Positions 18,423 to 28,314 of a stretch of DNA of 64,000 nt are shown here, one piece after another; position 1 is the first letter of the stretch, and every line of letters begins with the position of its first letter. The stretch lies in contig NZ_CAJJWO010000013.1 in assembly GCF_905196875.1 (NCBI RefSeq), positions 1 through 64,000 of the forward strand. Direction: 5' to 3'. The notes under the pieces are model-generated. The model saw nothing but the letters and a program-made list of their open reading frames with translations, was not told the DNA's origin and ran no database searches. Origin of the DNA: an uncultured Parabacteroides sp. GTDB taxonomy: Bacteria > Bacteroidota > Bacteroidia > Bacteroidales > Tannerellaceae. A program made the position numbers and the translations under genes.

Positions 18423-20729
18423 TTAATTATCTATGTATTCTACGGTTTGCCGGCATTGTATATCTTCCGCCGATTTTGCAAACATAAATTCAAACTCACC
18501 GGGCTCCGTAACGAATTCCATCCGGGAATTCCACAAGCCGAGTTCTATATAGGATATTGAGAATGTAACACGTTTAGATTCACCAGGTTTTAGTTCTATT
18601 TTTTGGAAACGTTTCAATGCAATTACCGGAGTAGTAACGCTACTCACTTTATCATTGACATAAAATTGTACGACTTCCTTTCCTGTCCGGTTGCCGGTGT
18701 TCTTCACGAGCACAGAAACCTCTACGTTTTCTTTTCCGAAAGTCTTTTTGGAAACCTGCATATCGGAATATTCGAAAGAAGTGTAAGACAAACCGAATCC
18801 GAAAGGAAATAAAGGAGCTGGAGATGAAAACACATAATCACGTCCAGCCTTTTCTTTTGTCCCCGGTTCACGGTTGATCCCTTTTGCGGAGGGTTTATAA
18901 TCATAGAAAACAGGAATATGTCCCACCGACTGGGGGATCGTTGCATTTAAACGACCGGAAGGGTTCACCTTGCCGAACAGGATATTGGCAACAGCAGCAC
19001 CTCCTCTTTCACCCGGATACCAGGCTTCGAGTATAGCCGGAACATTTTCTTTTTCCCAGGAGATACTCCACGGACGGCCATGTACCAATACCAGGATGAT
19101 CGGTTTACCGGTTTCTTTCAAGGCCTGTACCAGCTCACGCTGAACGCCCAGCGGATTGATGTCTGTCAGGTCATATCCTTCCCCGCAGGTAAACGGGTCG
19201 CCTACCTCGTTCTCGCCCGGTCCTCTTCCCCAGCCGAGTCCCGAAAGAATCACACTGGTTCCGCCTAATACGACAACTACGGCATCGCTCTTCTCGGCCA
19301 CCTTGACAGCTTCCGGAAAACCCTCTTTACTCAATCCTGAGATATCGCAACCTTTGGCATAATGCACATTCACCCGATCTCCTACCGCCTGCCGGATTCC
19401 TTCCAGCACGGTAACTCCCGACTTATTATCACGCGTATAGGAATAGTCCCCATACTGTACCTGATCGGCGTTCGGACCAACCACAGCAATATCCTTCAGC
19501 CGGCTGATCTCCAACGGGAGCGTCTTGTTCTCGTTCTGCAACAGAATAATGGATTCTTCAGCGACCTTCTGCGCAAGTTCTACATGAGCCGGAAGGTGAA
19601 CCCTTTCCTTTATATTCGCTACTTCAGGATAAGGTTTCTCAAACAGACCGGCTTTAAATTTTGCCGTCAGGATACGACGTACCGAATTATCGATCAACGA
19701 CTTCGGGACTTTCCCGTCTTTCACAAGCTGAACCAGATGGGTATAGATATCCGGGCGGGCAGCTTCCAGGTCGACACCGGCAGTAACGGCCATTTCAGCA
19801 GCTTCTGCTTTGTCACGGGCTATCTTGTGGAAATTATAAAGTTGAGAAACGCCCCCGTAATCCGAAAAGACATATCCTTGGAAATCCCATTCATCCCGCA
19901 AAACTTGCGTCAATAAGAAATGATTGGCATGAGCCGGCACACCGTCCACTTCATTATAGGATGGCATAACAGAATATACATTTGCTTCTTTTACTACTTG
20001 TTGGAAAGGAGGCAAATGGAGAGAGCGCATTTCCCGTTCACCCAATGATGCCGGTGCCAGGTTGATGCCGGCCCACGGCTGGCTATAACCGGCAAAATGC
20101 TTGGCTGTACACATCAGTTTACCGGCAGGAATACCGATACGGGTCTGTTCCGGTTTCCCCTGCAAACCGATAACAAAAGCCGATCCCATCTGTCCGACTA
20201 GGTAAGGATCTTCAGCATAACATTCCTCGTTCCTCCCGTAACGTGCGTCACGGATCAGGTCGAAGAGCGGAGACAAGACCTGATCCACTCCCGATGCAGA
20301 AGCTTCATAGGCGATGACGGAGGCCATTTCTTCTATCAGTTCCGGATTCCAGGTGCTACCTTGCGCAATGGCCTGCGGGAATATCGTTGCCCCATAAGCC
20401 AATTGTCCGTGCAGACATTCCGCGATCTGGATCGGAGGAATACCCAAACGAGTATTTTCACGAGCATGCTTTTTGGCTTGTGCCGATTGTTCTACAATCT
20501 TTTCCAGACTTTCGAAAGGACTGTCGCAAACGCCATACACACCCGAAGAGCGCGGGAAATCACCCAGTCCCGTCATCGACATTTGTTCCACCTTTTCTTC
20601 CAGTGTCATACGCCCGAGCAGGTCTTCAACACGGTCTTTTACCGGAGCTTTCGGATCTTTATACAACTGCGCATAAGCCGCATGTCCGCAAAAGACAGCA
20701 AAAAGAATACATATACTTTTTCTGATCAT
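18423..20729 (-). CDS. GH3 beta-glycosidase (beta-glucosidase/xylosidase type)
   Basis: A 768-residue secreted enzyme. I chose the ATG at 20729 because it opens a normal signal peptide (MIRKSICILFAVFCGHAAYA); the longer frame from 20804 adds 25 unlikely residues. The N-terminal GH3 barrel has the nucleophile Asp290 in GYVFSDYGG. The C-terminal alpha/beta sandwich and a fibronectin-III-like domain follow. GH3 members act on beta-glucosides, beta-xylosides or arabinosides; with a GH51 partner the polymer could be an arabinoxylan or arabinan-type glycan, which is inference. Confidence 0.9.
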   Translation of the reverse strand: MIRKSICILFAVFCGHAAYAQLYKDPKAPVKDRVEDLLGRMTLEEKVEQMSMTGLGDFPRSSGVYGVCDSPFESLEKIVEQSAQAKKHARENTRLGIPPIQIAECLHGQLAYGATIFPQAIAQGSTWNPELIEEMASVIAYEASASGVDQVLSPLFDLIRDARYGRNEECYAEDPYLVGQMGSAFVIGLQGKPEQTRIGIPAGKLMCTAKHFAGYSQPWAGINLAPASLGEREMRSLHLPPFQQVVKEANVYSVMPSYNEVDGVPAHANHFLLTQVLRDEWDFQGYVFSDYGGVSQLYNFHKIARDKAEAAEMAVTAGVDLEAARPDIYTHLVQLVKDGKVPKSLIDNSVRRILTAKFKAGLFEKPYPEVANIKERVHLPAHVELAQKVAEESIILLQNENKTLPLEISRLKDIAVVGPNADQVQYGDYSYTRDNKSGVTVLEGIRQAVGDRVNVHYAKGCDISGLSKEGFPEAVKVAEKSDAVVVVLGGTSVILSGLGWGRGPGENEVGDPFTCGEGYDLTDINPLGVQRELVQALKETGKPIILVLVHGRPWSISWEKENVPAILEAWYPGERGGAAVANILFGKVNPSGRLNATIPQSVGHIPVFYDYKPSAKGINREPGTKEKAGRDYVFSSPAPLFPFGFGLSYTSFEYSDMQVSKKTFGKENVEVSVLVKNTGNRTGKEVVQFYVNDKVSSVTTPVIALKRFQKIELKPGESKRVTFSISYIELGLWNSRMEFVTEPGEFEFMFAKSAEDIQCRQTVEYIDN

Positions 20730-20746
20730 ATATTTCTCTTTATAAA

Positions 20747-20798
20747 AAAAGGGCAAAAGTCTTGTTTGATAAATCATTCCCAAAACCGTTGCCCTTTT
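20747..20798 (-). terminator. Terminator-like stem-loop between SusD and GH3
   Basis: AAAAGGGCAA (20747-20756) pairs with TTGCCCTTTT (20789-20798) across a 32-base loop. On the minus strand the stem ends in TTTTTTTA. It may partly end transcription after SusD and lower expression of the GH3 and GH51 genes. Confidence 0.5.
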
Positions 20799-20817
20799 CC
20801 TCATTTAAACTGAATGA

Positions 20818-22380
20818 TTACCAACCGGGATTATTCGGCAATAATTTCGGATTCGCATCTGTCTCTGTCGAGGGGATGGGCCACAACAGATATTTCTCGT
20901 CGAAAGTAATGCCGCTTTCATTCGCAAAACCATCGTATGCCTCATAACTGTTAGCTTTCACATTATATGCCTTACGGGTACGCTGAATATCGAAATAATC
21001 TTTGTTCTCGAAGCATAACTCATGAGCACGTTCTTTCCATACGACCTGCAGGAAATCGTCTTTGCTTAATCCGGTAACAGGGGCCAGGTTAGCACGGCTA
21101 CGGATAGCATTGACCATATCATAAGACAACTGGTCGGGAGCTCCGTTTGCCTGAGTATAAGACTCTGCATAGATAAACATAACTTCCGGCAGACGATACA
21201 AAGTAAAGTTGATATCACACAGACCGGTCTTTAATGCACCTTCGATATCATAATACTTATATAAAGCCGGTGAACCGAATTCGATAATATTGGTCTTATC
21301 ATCACGATGTCCGTCTTTAGTAAAGAACATTTCCTTTTCTTCAGTACGTTTATCTCCTTTTTCGTAGGAATTATAGAAATCCCAGGTCGGCATCAAAGCA
21401 CCGAACTCGTCGTAAATCTTGATGATCTGCTTCATAGTCGGTACAATCATGGAAGTGATCTGGTTCGTTGTGATACCTTCTTTATACTGGATTTGGAAGA
21501 TCAGTTCACCACGGTTCTTGTTTTCATCATCATGCAGTTTTTCATAAGAGTCGAACAAAGAATACCAGGCGGAACCTGCTGCACTGGCATTATAATCGGC
21601 ACTGGCAGGAGAAACACAGTAAGATTTGTCGAGCACCTCTTTTGCTTTCTCGTAAGCCAGCTTATAATACTCAGCACCCTTATTCAACGGAGCACCTGCC
21701 ATATACTGATAAACATCGGCCATGATCGTTTTCACCAAACCTAAAGAAACACGGCCCGTACGGTCGGTTTCAGGAAGACCGGATTGTTCAGCTAGTTTCA
21801 AATCGCTCAGGATCGATTCGAACACTTTCTCTTTTGTGGCACGTTCCGGATACAGGAGTTCAGAGTCGGCTGTCACCGGTTCGAGGATCAGAGGGATATC
21901 ACCGTACAGACGTACCAAATAGAAATAATAAAGGGCACGCAACGTATGAACTTCACCCAGCAGGCTCTTAGTGTCGCCACTAACCTTCTGGATACCGGTG
22001 ATACACATGTTACAGTCGGCAATTCCTTCATAGAAACCTTCCCAGATATTCTTGAAAGAAGGACTGTTCGTTCCTGTTGTATGACGGATATAACCATTGT
22101 TATAAGTACTTTGTCCCAAAGTGGTTGCATGACCGCACAATAACTCCAGTGTTACCCACGGGCCTTCGCCATAACCGTCATATGCCTGCAATGCTCTCAA
22201 ACGTTCGTAAGCACCATCTACCGCAGTCTTCGCCTGGTTGATGTTCTGGAAATAACTATCCTGACTAAAGTTAGTTTTAGGATTTTCTTCCAGAAAATCC
22301 TCACAGGAGGTAACTCCTGCTAAAAGCAAACCGCTTAAAGCGAATATATAGAATTGTTTTACTGTTCTTTTCATGATCAA
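20818..22380 (-). CDS. SusD/RagB-family surface glycan-binding lipoprotein
   Basis: A 520-residue lipoprotein (AGVTSC, Cys26; a start two codons later, at 22374, is equally possible). It has the SusD opening CEDFLEENPKT and the late motif VWKERAHELCFENKDYFDIQRTRK. It partners the SusC 16 bases upstream and would present oligosaccharide to it at the cell surface. The glycan is not defined by the sequence. Confidence 0.93.
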   Translation of the reverse strand: MIMKRTVKQFYIFALSGLLLAGVTSCEDFLEENPKTNFSQDSYFQNINQAKTAVDGAYERLRALQAYDGYGEGPWVTLELLCGHATTLGQSTYNNGYIRHTTGTNSPSFKNIWEGFYEGIADCNMCITGIQKVSGDTKSLLGEVHTLRALYYFYLVRLYGDIPLILEPVTADSELLYPERATKEKVFESILSDLKLAEQSGLPETDRTGRVSLGLVKTIMADVYQYMAGAPLNKGAEYYKLAYEKAKEVLDKSYCVSPASADYNASAAGSAWYSLFDSYEKLHDDENKNRGELIFQIQYKEGITTNQITSMIVPTMKQIIKIYDEFGALMPTWDFYNSYEKGDKRTEEKEMFFTKDGHRDDKTNIIEFGSPALYKYYDIEGALKTGLCDINFTLYRLPEVMFIYAESYTQANGAPDQLSYDMVNAIRSRANLAPVTGLSKDDFLQVVWKERAHELCFENKDYFDIQRTRKAYNVKANSYEAYDGFANESGITFDEKYLLWPIPSTETDANPKLLPNNPGW

Positions 22381-22396
22381 TATAGATTATATTAAA

Positions 22397-25300
22397 TTAA
22401 AAACTTGCACTAAGACCAAAGGTGTAGCTTCTTGCTTTAGGATAATCATAGAACTGGATATTCTGTGAGAATCCGGTATCCCAGGTAGAAACTTCAGGAT
22501 CGTATCCGGAATAAGATGTGATCAGGAAGAAGTTCTGAGCAGAGAAAGAAACACGAAGTTTAGTGAAACCGATCTTACTGATCAGTTCTGTTGGCAGAGA
22601 GTAACCGATAGAGATATTCTTACCACGCAGGAAAGAACCGTTTTCAACCTTATGAGAGTCGATCAGCGTTGTATATCCCGCACTGGCCAGACGAGTCTGT
22701 GCGATCGGTGTATTCTGGTTTTCTTCTGTCCAGGCATTCAACACTGTCTTTTTGGAGTTGGCAATGCTGGTACGGTCTTCCGAAGAGTGATTAGTATTGT
22801 TCAATACGTCGGCACCGACAGAGTACTGCAATTCCAGAGAGAAGTCGAAGTTCTTATATTGCAGGTAGTTATTAAATGTACCATAGAAATCAGGAGTTCC
22901 ACGACCGATGATCTGTTTATCGGCGTCATTGATCTGATTATCATGGTTCAGGTCTTCATGTTTCAGGTCACCCGGTTTTTTTCCGTATTTAGCGGCTTCT
23001 TCGGCTTCATTGCTGCCCCATGTTCCCAGCAATTTATAACCCCAGAATGATCCGACAGGCTCTCCGACACGCAGAATAACGTTCTTACCCAGGAAGTCGG
23101 GATCGACCAGTTTGTCTTCATTATTTACGCCTAACTGGGTAATTTTGTTCTTCAGGAATGAAATATTGAATGAAGAAGACCACTGGAAGTCGTTGGTTTT
23201 GATATTGACAGTATTCAATGTCAACTCAATACCTTTATTTTCCATGCTACCGATATTAGACATCATAGAACGTTTACCGCTGGTTGCAGGAACCGGAGCT
23301 TCATACAATAAATCCTTTGTTTTCTTGAGGAAGAAGTCGGCTTCCAGAGAGAGACGGTTGTCAAGTACACCGAAGTCGAAACCGAAGTCCCACTGTTCTG
23401 TCTTTTCCCATTTCAGATCCGGGTTAGCCAACTCACCGATAATCATACCGGGAGCTCTGTCGCCTCCGAATACATAAGTAGTTGATCCCAACATCGACAA
23501 TGAACGGTACTGGCCTATATCGGAGTTACCGGTCAAACCATAGCTTAAACGCAGTTTCAGATTAGATAACCAGTCTTTTGTATTTTCCATGAAAGCTTCG
23601 TCTACGACACGCCAGCCTAATGCAGCTGATGGGAAGAATGCATATTTATTGTTCTTACCGAATTTGGAAGAACCGTCCACACGTCCTGTTACAGTCAACA
23701 AATATTTGTTTTTCAGACTGTAGTTGATACGGGCGAAATAAGACTCCATCTGCCACCCCATAAATTCGGAAGCAATCGATTGTGATTTTGCCTGTCCCAG
23801 ATTATTCCAGTTGAAGAAATCGTCAGACAGATCCTGTCCGGTTTGTTCCGTACGCAGTTTGTGATATTTCTGATACTCGGCACCGACCATCGCGTTGATC
23901 GAGTGGATATCGTTGATTGTCGTATTGTAAGTCAAGTGATTTTCCCACTGCCAGAAACGGCGGCGTTCACTGTTTACATTCGCTTTGTTTTTACCCACAC
24001 CTGTACGTAAGCTGATCGTAGTAGGAGCAAAAATAAATTCATGCCAGTCTGTATTAGAGGCACCGATAGTCGTTCTGAATTCAAGACCTTTCATAAAGGT
24101 AATGTTCGCATAAGCATTACCATTGAATAAGGCACTCTTGTTCAACCATTTCAACTCGCTTGCCAGGCTGGCAGGAGTATCGGCATCTTCCATTCCGGCA
24201 AAATCAGCAGGACGGGCAAAAGTTCCATCGGCCCATTTTGTAGGAATGATCGGAGTCGTTTCAATCATGGTTCTCGGAATATTACCAGATCCCTGTTCCT
24301 GATCCTGGAAACTTTCGCGGATATCACTATAACTTAACATTGTTCCGACCTTCAACCAATCGGTAATTTCAGTATCCAGGTTCAAACGACCGGAGAAACG
24401 TTTCTTATAAGTCGACTTCAGAATACCTTCATCATCCGTATAGTTGAGGAAAGCAGCATAAGATGTTTTTTCCGATCCACCTGTTACCGACAGGTTATGG
24501 TTCTGACTTACAGCCAAACGGGTTGCTTCATCCTGCCAGTCCGTGTCATATAAAGGCTTGCCGTTGGCATCGAACAATTCGCGGTTGCCATAAGTATTGC
24601 CTACCTTATAATGTTCGCGAACATATTCAGGACTAAACGAGTTATATTTTCCTGATTTCCAACCGGCCGGATCGAACTTCTCTGCATTCTTGTAACCGGT
24701 ATCCCATACCTGCATGAATTCTTCTGAATTAAGCACATCGATCTTACGGGCCAATTTACTGAACGATACGTTAGCATCATAGCCGATACTTGCTTTTTGA
24801 CCCAGCTTACCTTTCTTCGTTGTAATAATGATAACACCATTAGAACCACGTGTACCGTATATAGCCGTAGAAGAAGCATCTTTCAAAACATCGACACTCT
24901 GGATATCATTCGGATTGATCGCATCCAGACCTCCGCCTTCCCATACGACACCATCGACAACGTAAAGAGGATTGCTGGTTGCATTGATAGAACTATAACC
25001 ACGGATCTGGATACTGGTTCGTCCGCCGGGACGTCCAGAGTTGGTCGAAACATTCACACCGGCTACGCGTCCTGCCAAAGCCTGTTCAACAGTTGTTGCC
25101 GGACGTTCCATCAATTTCTCCGATTTAATGTTGGCAACCGAACCTGTCAAGTCTGATTTCTTCTGAACACCGTAACCTACAACAACGACTTCGTCCAGAT
25201 TCTGTGTATCTTCCGCCAGCTTAACTACAATCCGTGAATTGTTCCCTACCGGAATTTCTTTCGTCAGATAACCGATATAAGAGATCGTTATAGTAGCCGA

Positions 25301-25822
25301 TGCAGGAACCTCCAACGAGAAATTACCGTCGATATCAGTAACCGTTCCGATCGTTGTTCCCTTAATTGCAATATTAGCTCCGATAATAGGTTCCCCGAGG
25401 TTATCGGTGACAATACCCGTGATTGTACGGTCTTGCTGCTGAACCGAAACGACTGCTGCCTTTTTAGATAAAATAATCTGTTTGTCTACAATTTTATACT
25501 CGACATTCGTATTATTGAATATCTGGGATAAGATATGATTGATATCGCCTCCGTTCACCTTCAGACTGACAATACGATTTACATCCACTGTATTATCTCT
25601 GAAAAGGAAAGAGAAACCTGTTTCTTTTTCAATCTGGTCAAGCGCTTGTTCAACCGTTACGTTTTTCAAAGATAACGAAAGCGAAGTTGTCTGTGAATAG
25701 GATACTCCGGCATATAGCTGGGCAGCCATCAAAAAAGAAAATACGACACTTAACTTCATAATACGGAAAGATTTAAGCATACATCGGGCATAGTTACCCT
25801 TGCGTAATTTAAATAACTTCAT
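22397..25822 (-). CDS. SusC-family TonB-dependent transporter with N-terminal STN domain
   Basis: A 1141-residue outer-membrane transporter. After a signal peptide (about residues 20-43) it has a secretin/TonB N-terminal (STN) domain at about 50-125, a carboxypeptidase-regulatory-like domain (about 130-205), the plug with NPLYVVDGVVWEGG, and the barrel. STN domains of this class contact a FecR-type anti-sigma factor, and one is encoded just upstream. It therefore probably acts both as transporter and as sensor in trans-envelope induction. It heads the SusC-SusD-GH3-GH51 transcript. Confidence 0.94.
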   Translation of the reverse strand: MKLFKLRKGNYARCMLKSFRIMKLSVVFSFLMAAQLYAGVSYSQTTSLSLSLKNVTVEQALDQIEKETGFSFLFRDNTVDVNRIVSLKVNGGDINHILSQIFNNTNVEYKIVDKQIILSKKAAVVSVQQQDRTITGIVTDNLGEPIIGANIAIKGTTIGTVTDIDGNFSLEVPASATITISYIGYLTKEIPVGNNSRIVVKLAEDTQNLDEVVVVGYGVQKKSDLTGSVANIKSEKLMERPATTVEQALAGRVAGVNVSTNSGRPGGRTSIQIRGYSSINATSNPLYVVDGVVWEGGGLDAINPNDIQSVDVLKDASSTAIYGTRGSNGVIIITTKKGKLGQKASIGYDANVSFSKLARKIDVLNSEEFMQVWDTGYKNAEKFDPAGWKSGKYNSFSPEYVREHYKVGNTYGNRELFDANGKPLYDTDWQDEATRLAVSQNHNLSVTGGSEKTSYAAFLNYTDDEGILKSTYKKRFSGRLNLDTEITDWLKVGTMLSYSDIRESFQDQEQGSGNIPRTMIETTPIIPTKWADGTFARPADFAGMEDADTPASLASELKWLNKSALFNGNAYANITFMKGLEFRTTIGASNTDWHEFIFAPTTISLRTGVGKNKANVNSERRRFWQWENHLTYNTTINDIHSINAMVGAEYQKYHKLRTEQTGQDLSDDFFNWNNLGQAKSQSIASEFMGWQMESYFARINYSLKNKYLLTVTGRVDGSSKFGKNNKYAFFPSAALGWRVVDEAFMENTKDWLSNLKLRLSYGLTGNSDIGQYRSLSMLGSTTYVFGGDRAPGMIIGELANPDLKWEKTEQWDFGFDFGVLDNRLSLEADFFLKKTKDLLYEAPVPATSGKRSMMSNIGSMENKGIELTLNTVNIKTNDFQWSSSFNISFLKNKITQLGVNNEDKLVDPDFLGKNVILRVGEPVGSFWGYKLLGTWGSNEAEEAAKYGKKPGDLKHEDLNHDNQINDADKQIIGRGTPDFYGTFNNYLQYKNFDFSLELQYSVGADVLNNTNHSSEDRTSIANSKKTVLNAWTEENQNTPIAQTRLASAGYTTLIDSHKVENGSFLRGKNISIGYSLPTELISKIGFTKLRVSFSAQNFFLITSYSGYDPEVSTWDTGFSQNIQFYDYPKARSYTFGLSASF

Positions 25823-25927
25823 AACTTTGTAAATGATTTATATTTATTATTTTTTTGACAGGTTGGCGCCTGTCAAAAGATGTTTCACACGGGCAAGAAT
25901 AGGTTGGCGCTTATTCTTGCTTTTTTT
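25822..25927 (+). ncRNA. Candidate cis-antisense small RNA opposite the SusC leader
   Basis: A plus-strand -7 match TAACTTTG (25822-25829) lies 19 bases after CTTG (25799-25802), a three-of-four match to the -33 TTTG. Downstream are two hairpins with the same TTGGCG loop, the second running straight into seven Ts (25921-25927), a normal intrinsic terminator. All flanking genes run the other way, so the likely product is an RNA of about 90 nt starting near 25836, antisense to the SusC mRNA leader. DonS of Bacteroides fragilis is a known RNA of this kind at ECF/anti-sigma-controlled loci. Expression is not shown here. Confidence 0.55.
25853..25920. repeat. Twin stem-loops with identical hexaloop
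   Basis: Hairpin 1 (25853-25878) has 10-bp arms TTTTGACAGG and CCTGTCAAAA. Hairpin 2 (25893-25920) has arms GCAAGAATA and TATTCTTGC plus a G-T and a G-C closing pair. Both expose TTGGCG on the plus strand (CGCCAA on the minus), though the stems are unrelated in sequence. This points to a conserved loop contact rather than a simple duplication. Confidence 0.6.
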
Positions 25928-25992
25928 AAGGCACATTTCTTTATTACACCATAGGCATATTCGATTTAAGTACAACTATATTTTATTTGTTT

Positions 25993-26913
25993 TTATTTCT
26001 GATATACATCGATCCGCCCCCTGGCAAAAGTGGCATCGTTATTTTGCTCCAGCCCTTTTACGGTCCATTCGATAGGTGCTGTCAGCTTCAGGTAATTCAG
26101 TATCTGTTCTACCGTCTCTGTCGTGAATGCTGCACGATATTTATATTCCTTGTTACTAGTTTTATGCAACACGATATCGACATTATATCGTTTGGACAAT
26201 TTCTTCAATACCACATCCAACGGGGTATTTCTGAAGACCAACCGTCCGTCTTTCCAACCTATTTTTTCTTCCAGGTTCACTGATGAGACAGTGAACTTTC
26301 CTGTTTCCTTATCAAACAGCGCTTGCTTCTCCGGCTCCAAAGAAACGGTCTTATTCCGGCTGATTACATCGATCTTACCTTTAGCCAGGACCGCCTCTAT
26401 ACAGGATTCGTCTTCATACGCATTGATATTGAATTTCGTACCGTAAGCCATCACCTTCACTCCTCCGTCGGTGGAAACGTAAAACGGATGTTCCCGGTCC
26501 GATTGTACTTCAAAATATCCTTCGCCCGATAATTTCACGTCCCGTTCCTTACCACTGAAGACAGAAGGGTAGCTCAACGAACTTCCGGAGTTCAACCATA
26601 CAACGGACTGATCCGGCAAAACCAACCGGGTCACTGTACCCGGAGCAGAACTTACCTGATTGTAAGTGACCTGAGCCAGCTGTTTTTTCTGATCCATATA
26701 TAAATAAGAAAAAACAATCGAAGAAATCAGCAACGGTAATAGTAAAATAACGGCTATGCGGGAAATGGTCTGCATATAGATCCGGCGACCTTGCTTTTTT
26801 TGCATCCGCTTTCCTATTCGCATATATCCTTTTTCCACATCTACTGACTGATATTCCAAAATATCTTCAGTCAATGCCTTTATTTCTTCTATCGTTTTTT
26901 TATTATCTTCCAT
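25993..26913 (-). CDS. FecR-family anti-sigma factor
   Basis: A 306-residue protein from the ATG at 26913; the longer frame from 26958 runs into the divergent promoter region. A cytoplasmic N-terminal part (1-70) precedes one membrane helix (RIAVILLLPLLISSIVFSYL, about 72-91). The periplasmic FecR domain follows (about 110-210) and a C-terminal DUF4974-type domain (LVFRNTPLDVVLKKLSKRYN) ends it. It would hold the neighbouring ECF sigma factor until the STN domain of SusC reports substrate. Divergent from the sigma gene by 94 bases. Confidence 0.92.
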   Translation of the reverse strand: MEDNKKTIEEIKALTEDILEYQSVDVEKGYMRIGKRMQKKQGRRIYMQTISRIAVILLLPLLISSIVFSYLYMDQKKQLAQVTYNQVSSAPGTVTRLVLPDQSVVWLNSGSSLSYPSVFSGKERDVKLSGEGYFEVQSDREHPFYVSTDGGVKVMAYGTKFNINAYEDESCIEAVLAKGKIDVISRNKTVSLEPEKQALFDKETGKFTVSSVNLEEKIGWKDGRLVFRNTPLDVVLKKLSKRYNVDIVLHKTSNKEYKYRAAFTTETVEQILNYLKLTAPIEWTVKGLEQNNDATFARGRIDVYQK

Positions 26914-27007
26914 TTTCCGAGCCTTTGTATAATAGAGACACATGAAAATAAAAATCACGACAGCAAAATCCGTTTTTTTTCAAAAAAAGAAATACATTTG
27001 TCAAATC

Positions 27008-27592
27008 ATGGAAAAGGAACACGCTGGCGCAGTTGATATTGAGCTCTTATTTCGGAACATTTCGACCCAGGATGATGAGAGATCTTTTCGTAAATTATTC
27101 GAATATTATTACCCGGCATTATGTCTCTATGCAAAGCGCTTTATCAAGGAAAGAGAAACCCGGGAAGACATCGTTCAAGATGTATTTTTTTCTATTTGGG
27201 AAAATAGGAAATATATTTCTGTGCAAACTTCTGTCAGGAATTATTTACTGACTTGCGTTCGAAATCACTGCCTGAATTTTCTCCGCCGCCAGCCAACAGA
27301 ATCGTTCGAACAGGTCATTCAGGAGAATATTCCTATATACGCAGAAAATAATGACGATTTTTATACACTGACCGAATTACAGGAATTATTGGCGAAAGCA
27401 CTAAACAAACTCCCGGAAGACTATCGCCGTGTATTCATACTAAACCGCTTTGAAGATAAAAGTTATGGAGAAATAGCCGAATCGATGGATATTTCGACAC
27501 GGACAGTTGAACGGTATAAAAATAAAGCAATCGAACTTCTCAAAAAAGACCTGAAAGATTACTTACCGCTCCTTATCGGATATTTGTTTTAA
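27008..27592 (+). CDS. ECF sigma-70 factor controlling the adjacent SusC/SusD locus
   Basis: A 194-residue protein from the ATG at 27008; the longer frame from 26942 adds Lys-rich residues outside the family. Region 2 (about residues 25-90, DIVQDVFFSIWENRKYI) and region 4 (about 130-185, EDKSYGEIAESMDISTRTVE) are clear. The pairing with FecR and an STN-bearing SusC is the standard Bacteroidetes trans-envelope circuit. It ends two bases before the convergent ispD stop. Confidence 0.9.
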   Translation: MEKEHAGAVDIELLFRNISTQDDERSFRKLFEYYYPALCLYAKRFIKERETREDIVQDVFFSIWENRKYISVQTSVRNYLLTCVRNHCLNFLRRQPTESFEQVIQENIPIYAENNDDFYTLTELQELLAKALNKLPEDYRRVFILNRFEDKSYGEIAESMDISTRTVERYKNKAIELLKKDLKDYLPLLIGYLF

Positions 27593-27594
27593 AA

Positions 27595-28314
27595 TCAAAC
27601 CTCTCCATTACTTCTTTTGGCTCGGATAATCAAAGCTTCAGCAATAAGTAAATCAAACGGTGTCGTAATTTTTATATTTTCCCGGTTTCCGGTAACCATG
27701 TGAATGGCTTCCCCCATCGCTTCCACAACAGATGCATCATCCGTAAAAAGAGAAGTAAAATCCTGTTCATAGGCTTTGAGTAACAAGTCGGCACAAAATA
27801 CTTGCGGCGTCTGTACGGCAAAATAACGACTGCGGTCTACCGGATGAGAGCCTTTTTCGTCTGTTTCGCGTAAGGAGTCGATCATTGGCATTACAGGAAT
27901 AACCGCACCATTTTTCTCCGCTTCATTAAAGCAGGTTTCGATAACTTCAGACGATACAAACGGACGCACACCGTCATGCACGGCGATCAAGGCTTTTTCA
28001 TTCCTTTCGGATGCATTTTCAATTTCTTCCGAGAGGAATTCCAATCCGTTCCGAACGGAATGAAAACGCGTCTCACCGCCATTCGCGATCCGGTGAGGTA
28101 CTTTACAGCCAATCTCCCGGCAAAGCATATTCCAATACGGCTGATGATCTTCGGGAAGCACCAGCACCAGTTCGGCCGAAGCATCCCAACGATGGAACGC
28201 CTCCAGCGTATGCATCAGGACAGGCTTTCCTTCCAACGGGATAAACTGCTTGGGCAGATCTCCGCCCATTCGAAGTCCTTTCCCTCCGGCCACGATCAAT
28301 ACATATCTGCGCAT
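27595..28314 (-). CDS. ispD: 2-C-methyl-D-erythritol 4-phosphate cytidylyltransferase
   Basis: A 239-residue cytoplasmic enzyme of the non-mevalonate isoprenoid pathway that joins CTP and methylerythritol phosphate. The nucleotide-binding signature is VAGGKGLRMGGDLPKQF at about residues 8-24, and VHDGVRPFVS (about 108-117) is the conserved second motif. Length fits the family. Its start overlaps the xseB stop by one base (TAATG), so translation is probably coupled. Confidence 0.96.
   Translation of the reverse strand: MRRYVLIVAGGKGLRMGGDLPKQFIPLEGKPVLMHTLEAFHRWDASAELVLVLPEDHQPYWNMLCREIGCKVPHRIANGGETRFHSVRNGLEFLSEEIENASERNEKALIAVHDGVRPFVSSEVIETCFNEAEKNGAVIPVMPMIDSLRETDEKGSHPVDRSRYFAVQTPQVFCADLLLKAYEQDFTSLFTDDASVVEAMGEAIHMVTGNRENIKITTPFDLLIAEALIIRAKRSNGEV

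Noticed and set aside
26993..27000. TACATTTG as promoter of the ECF sigma gene
   Set aside because: It is only 8 bases before the chosen ATG, which would give a leaderless message, and there is no -33 TTTG; kept as coincidence.
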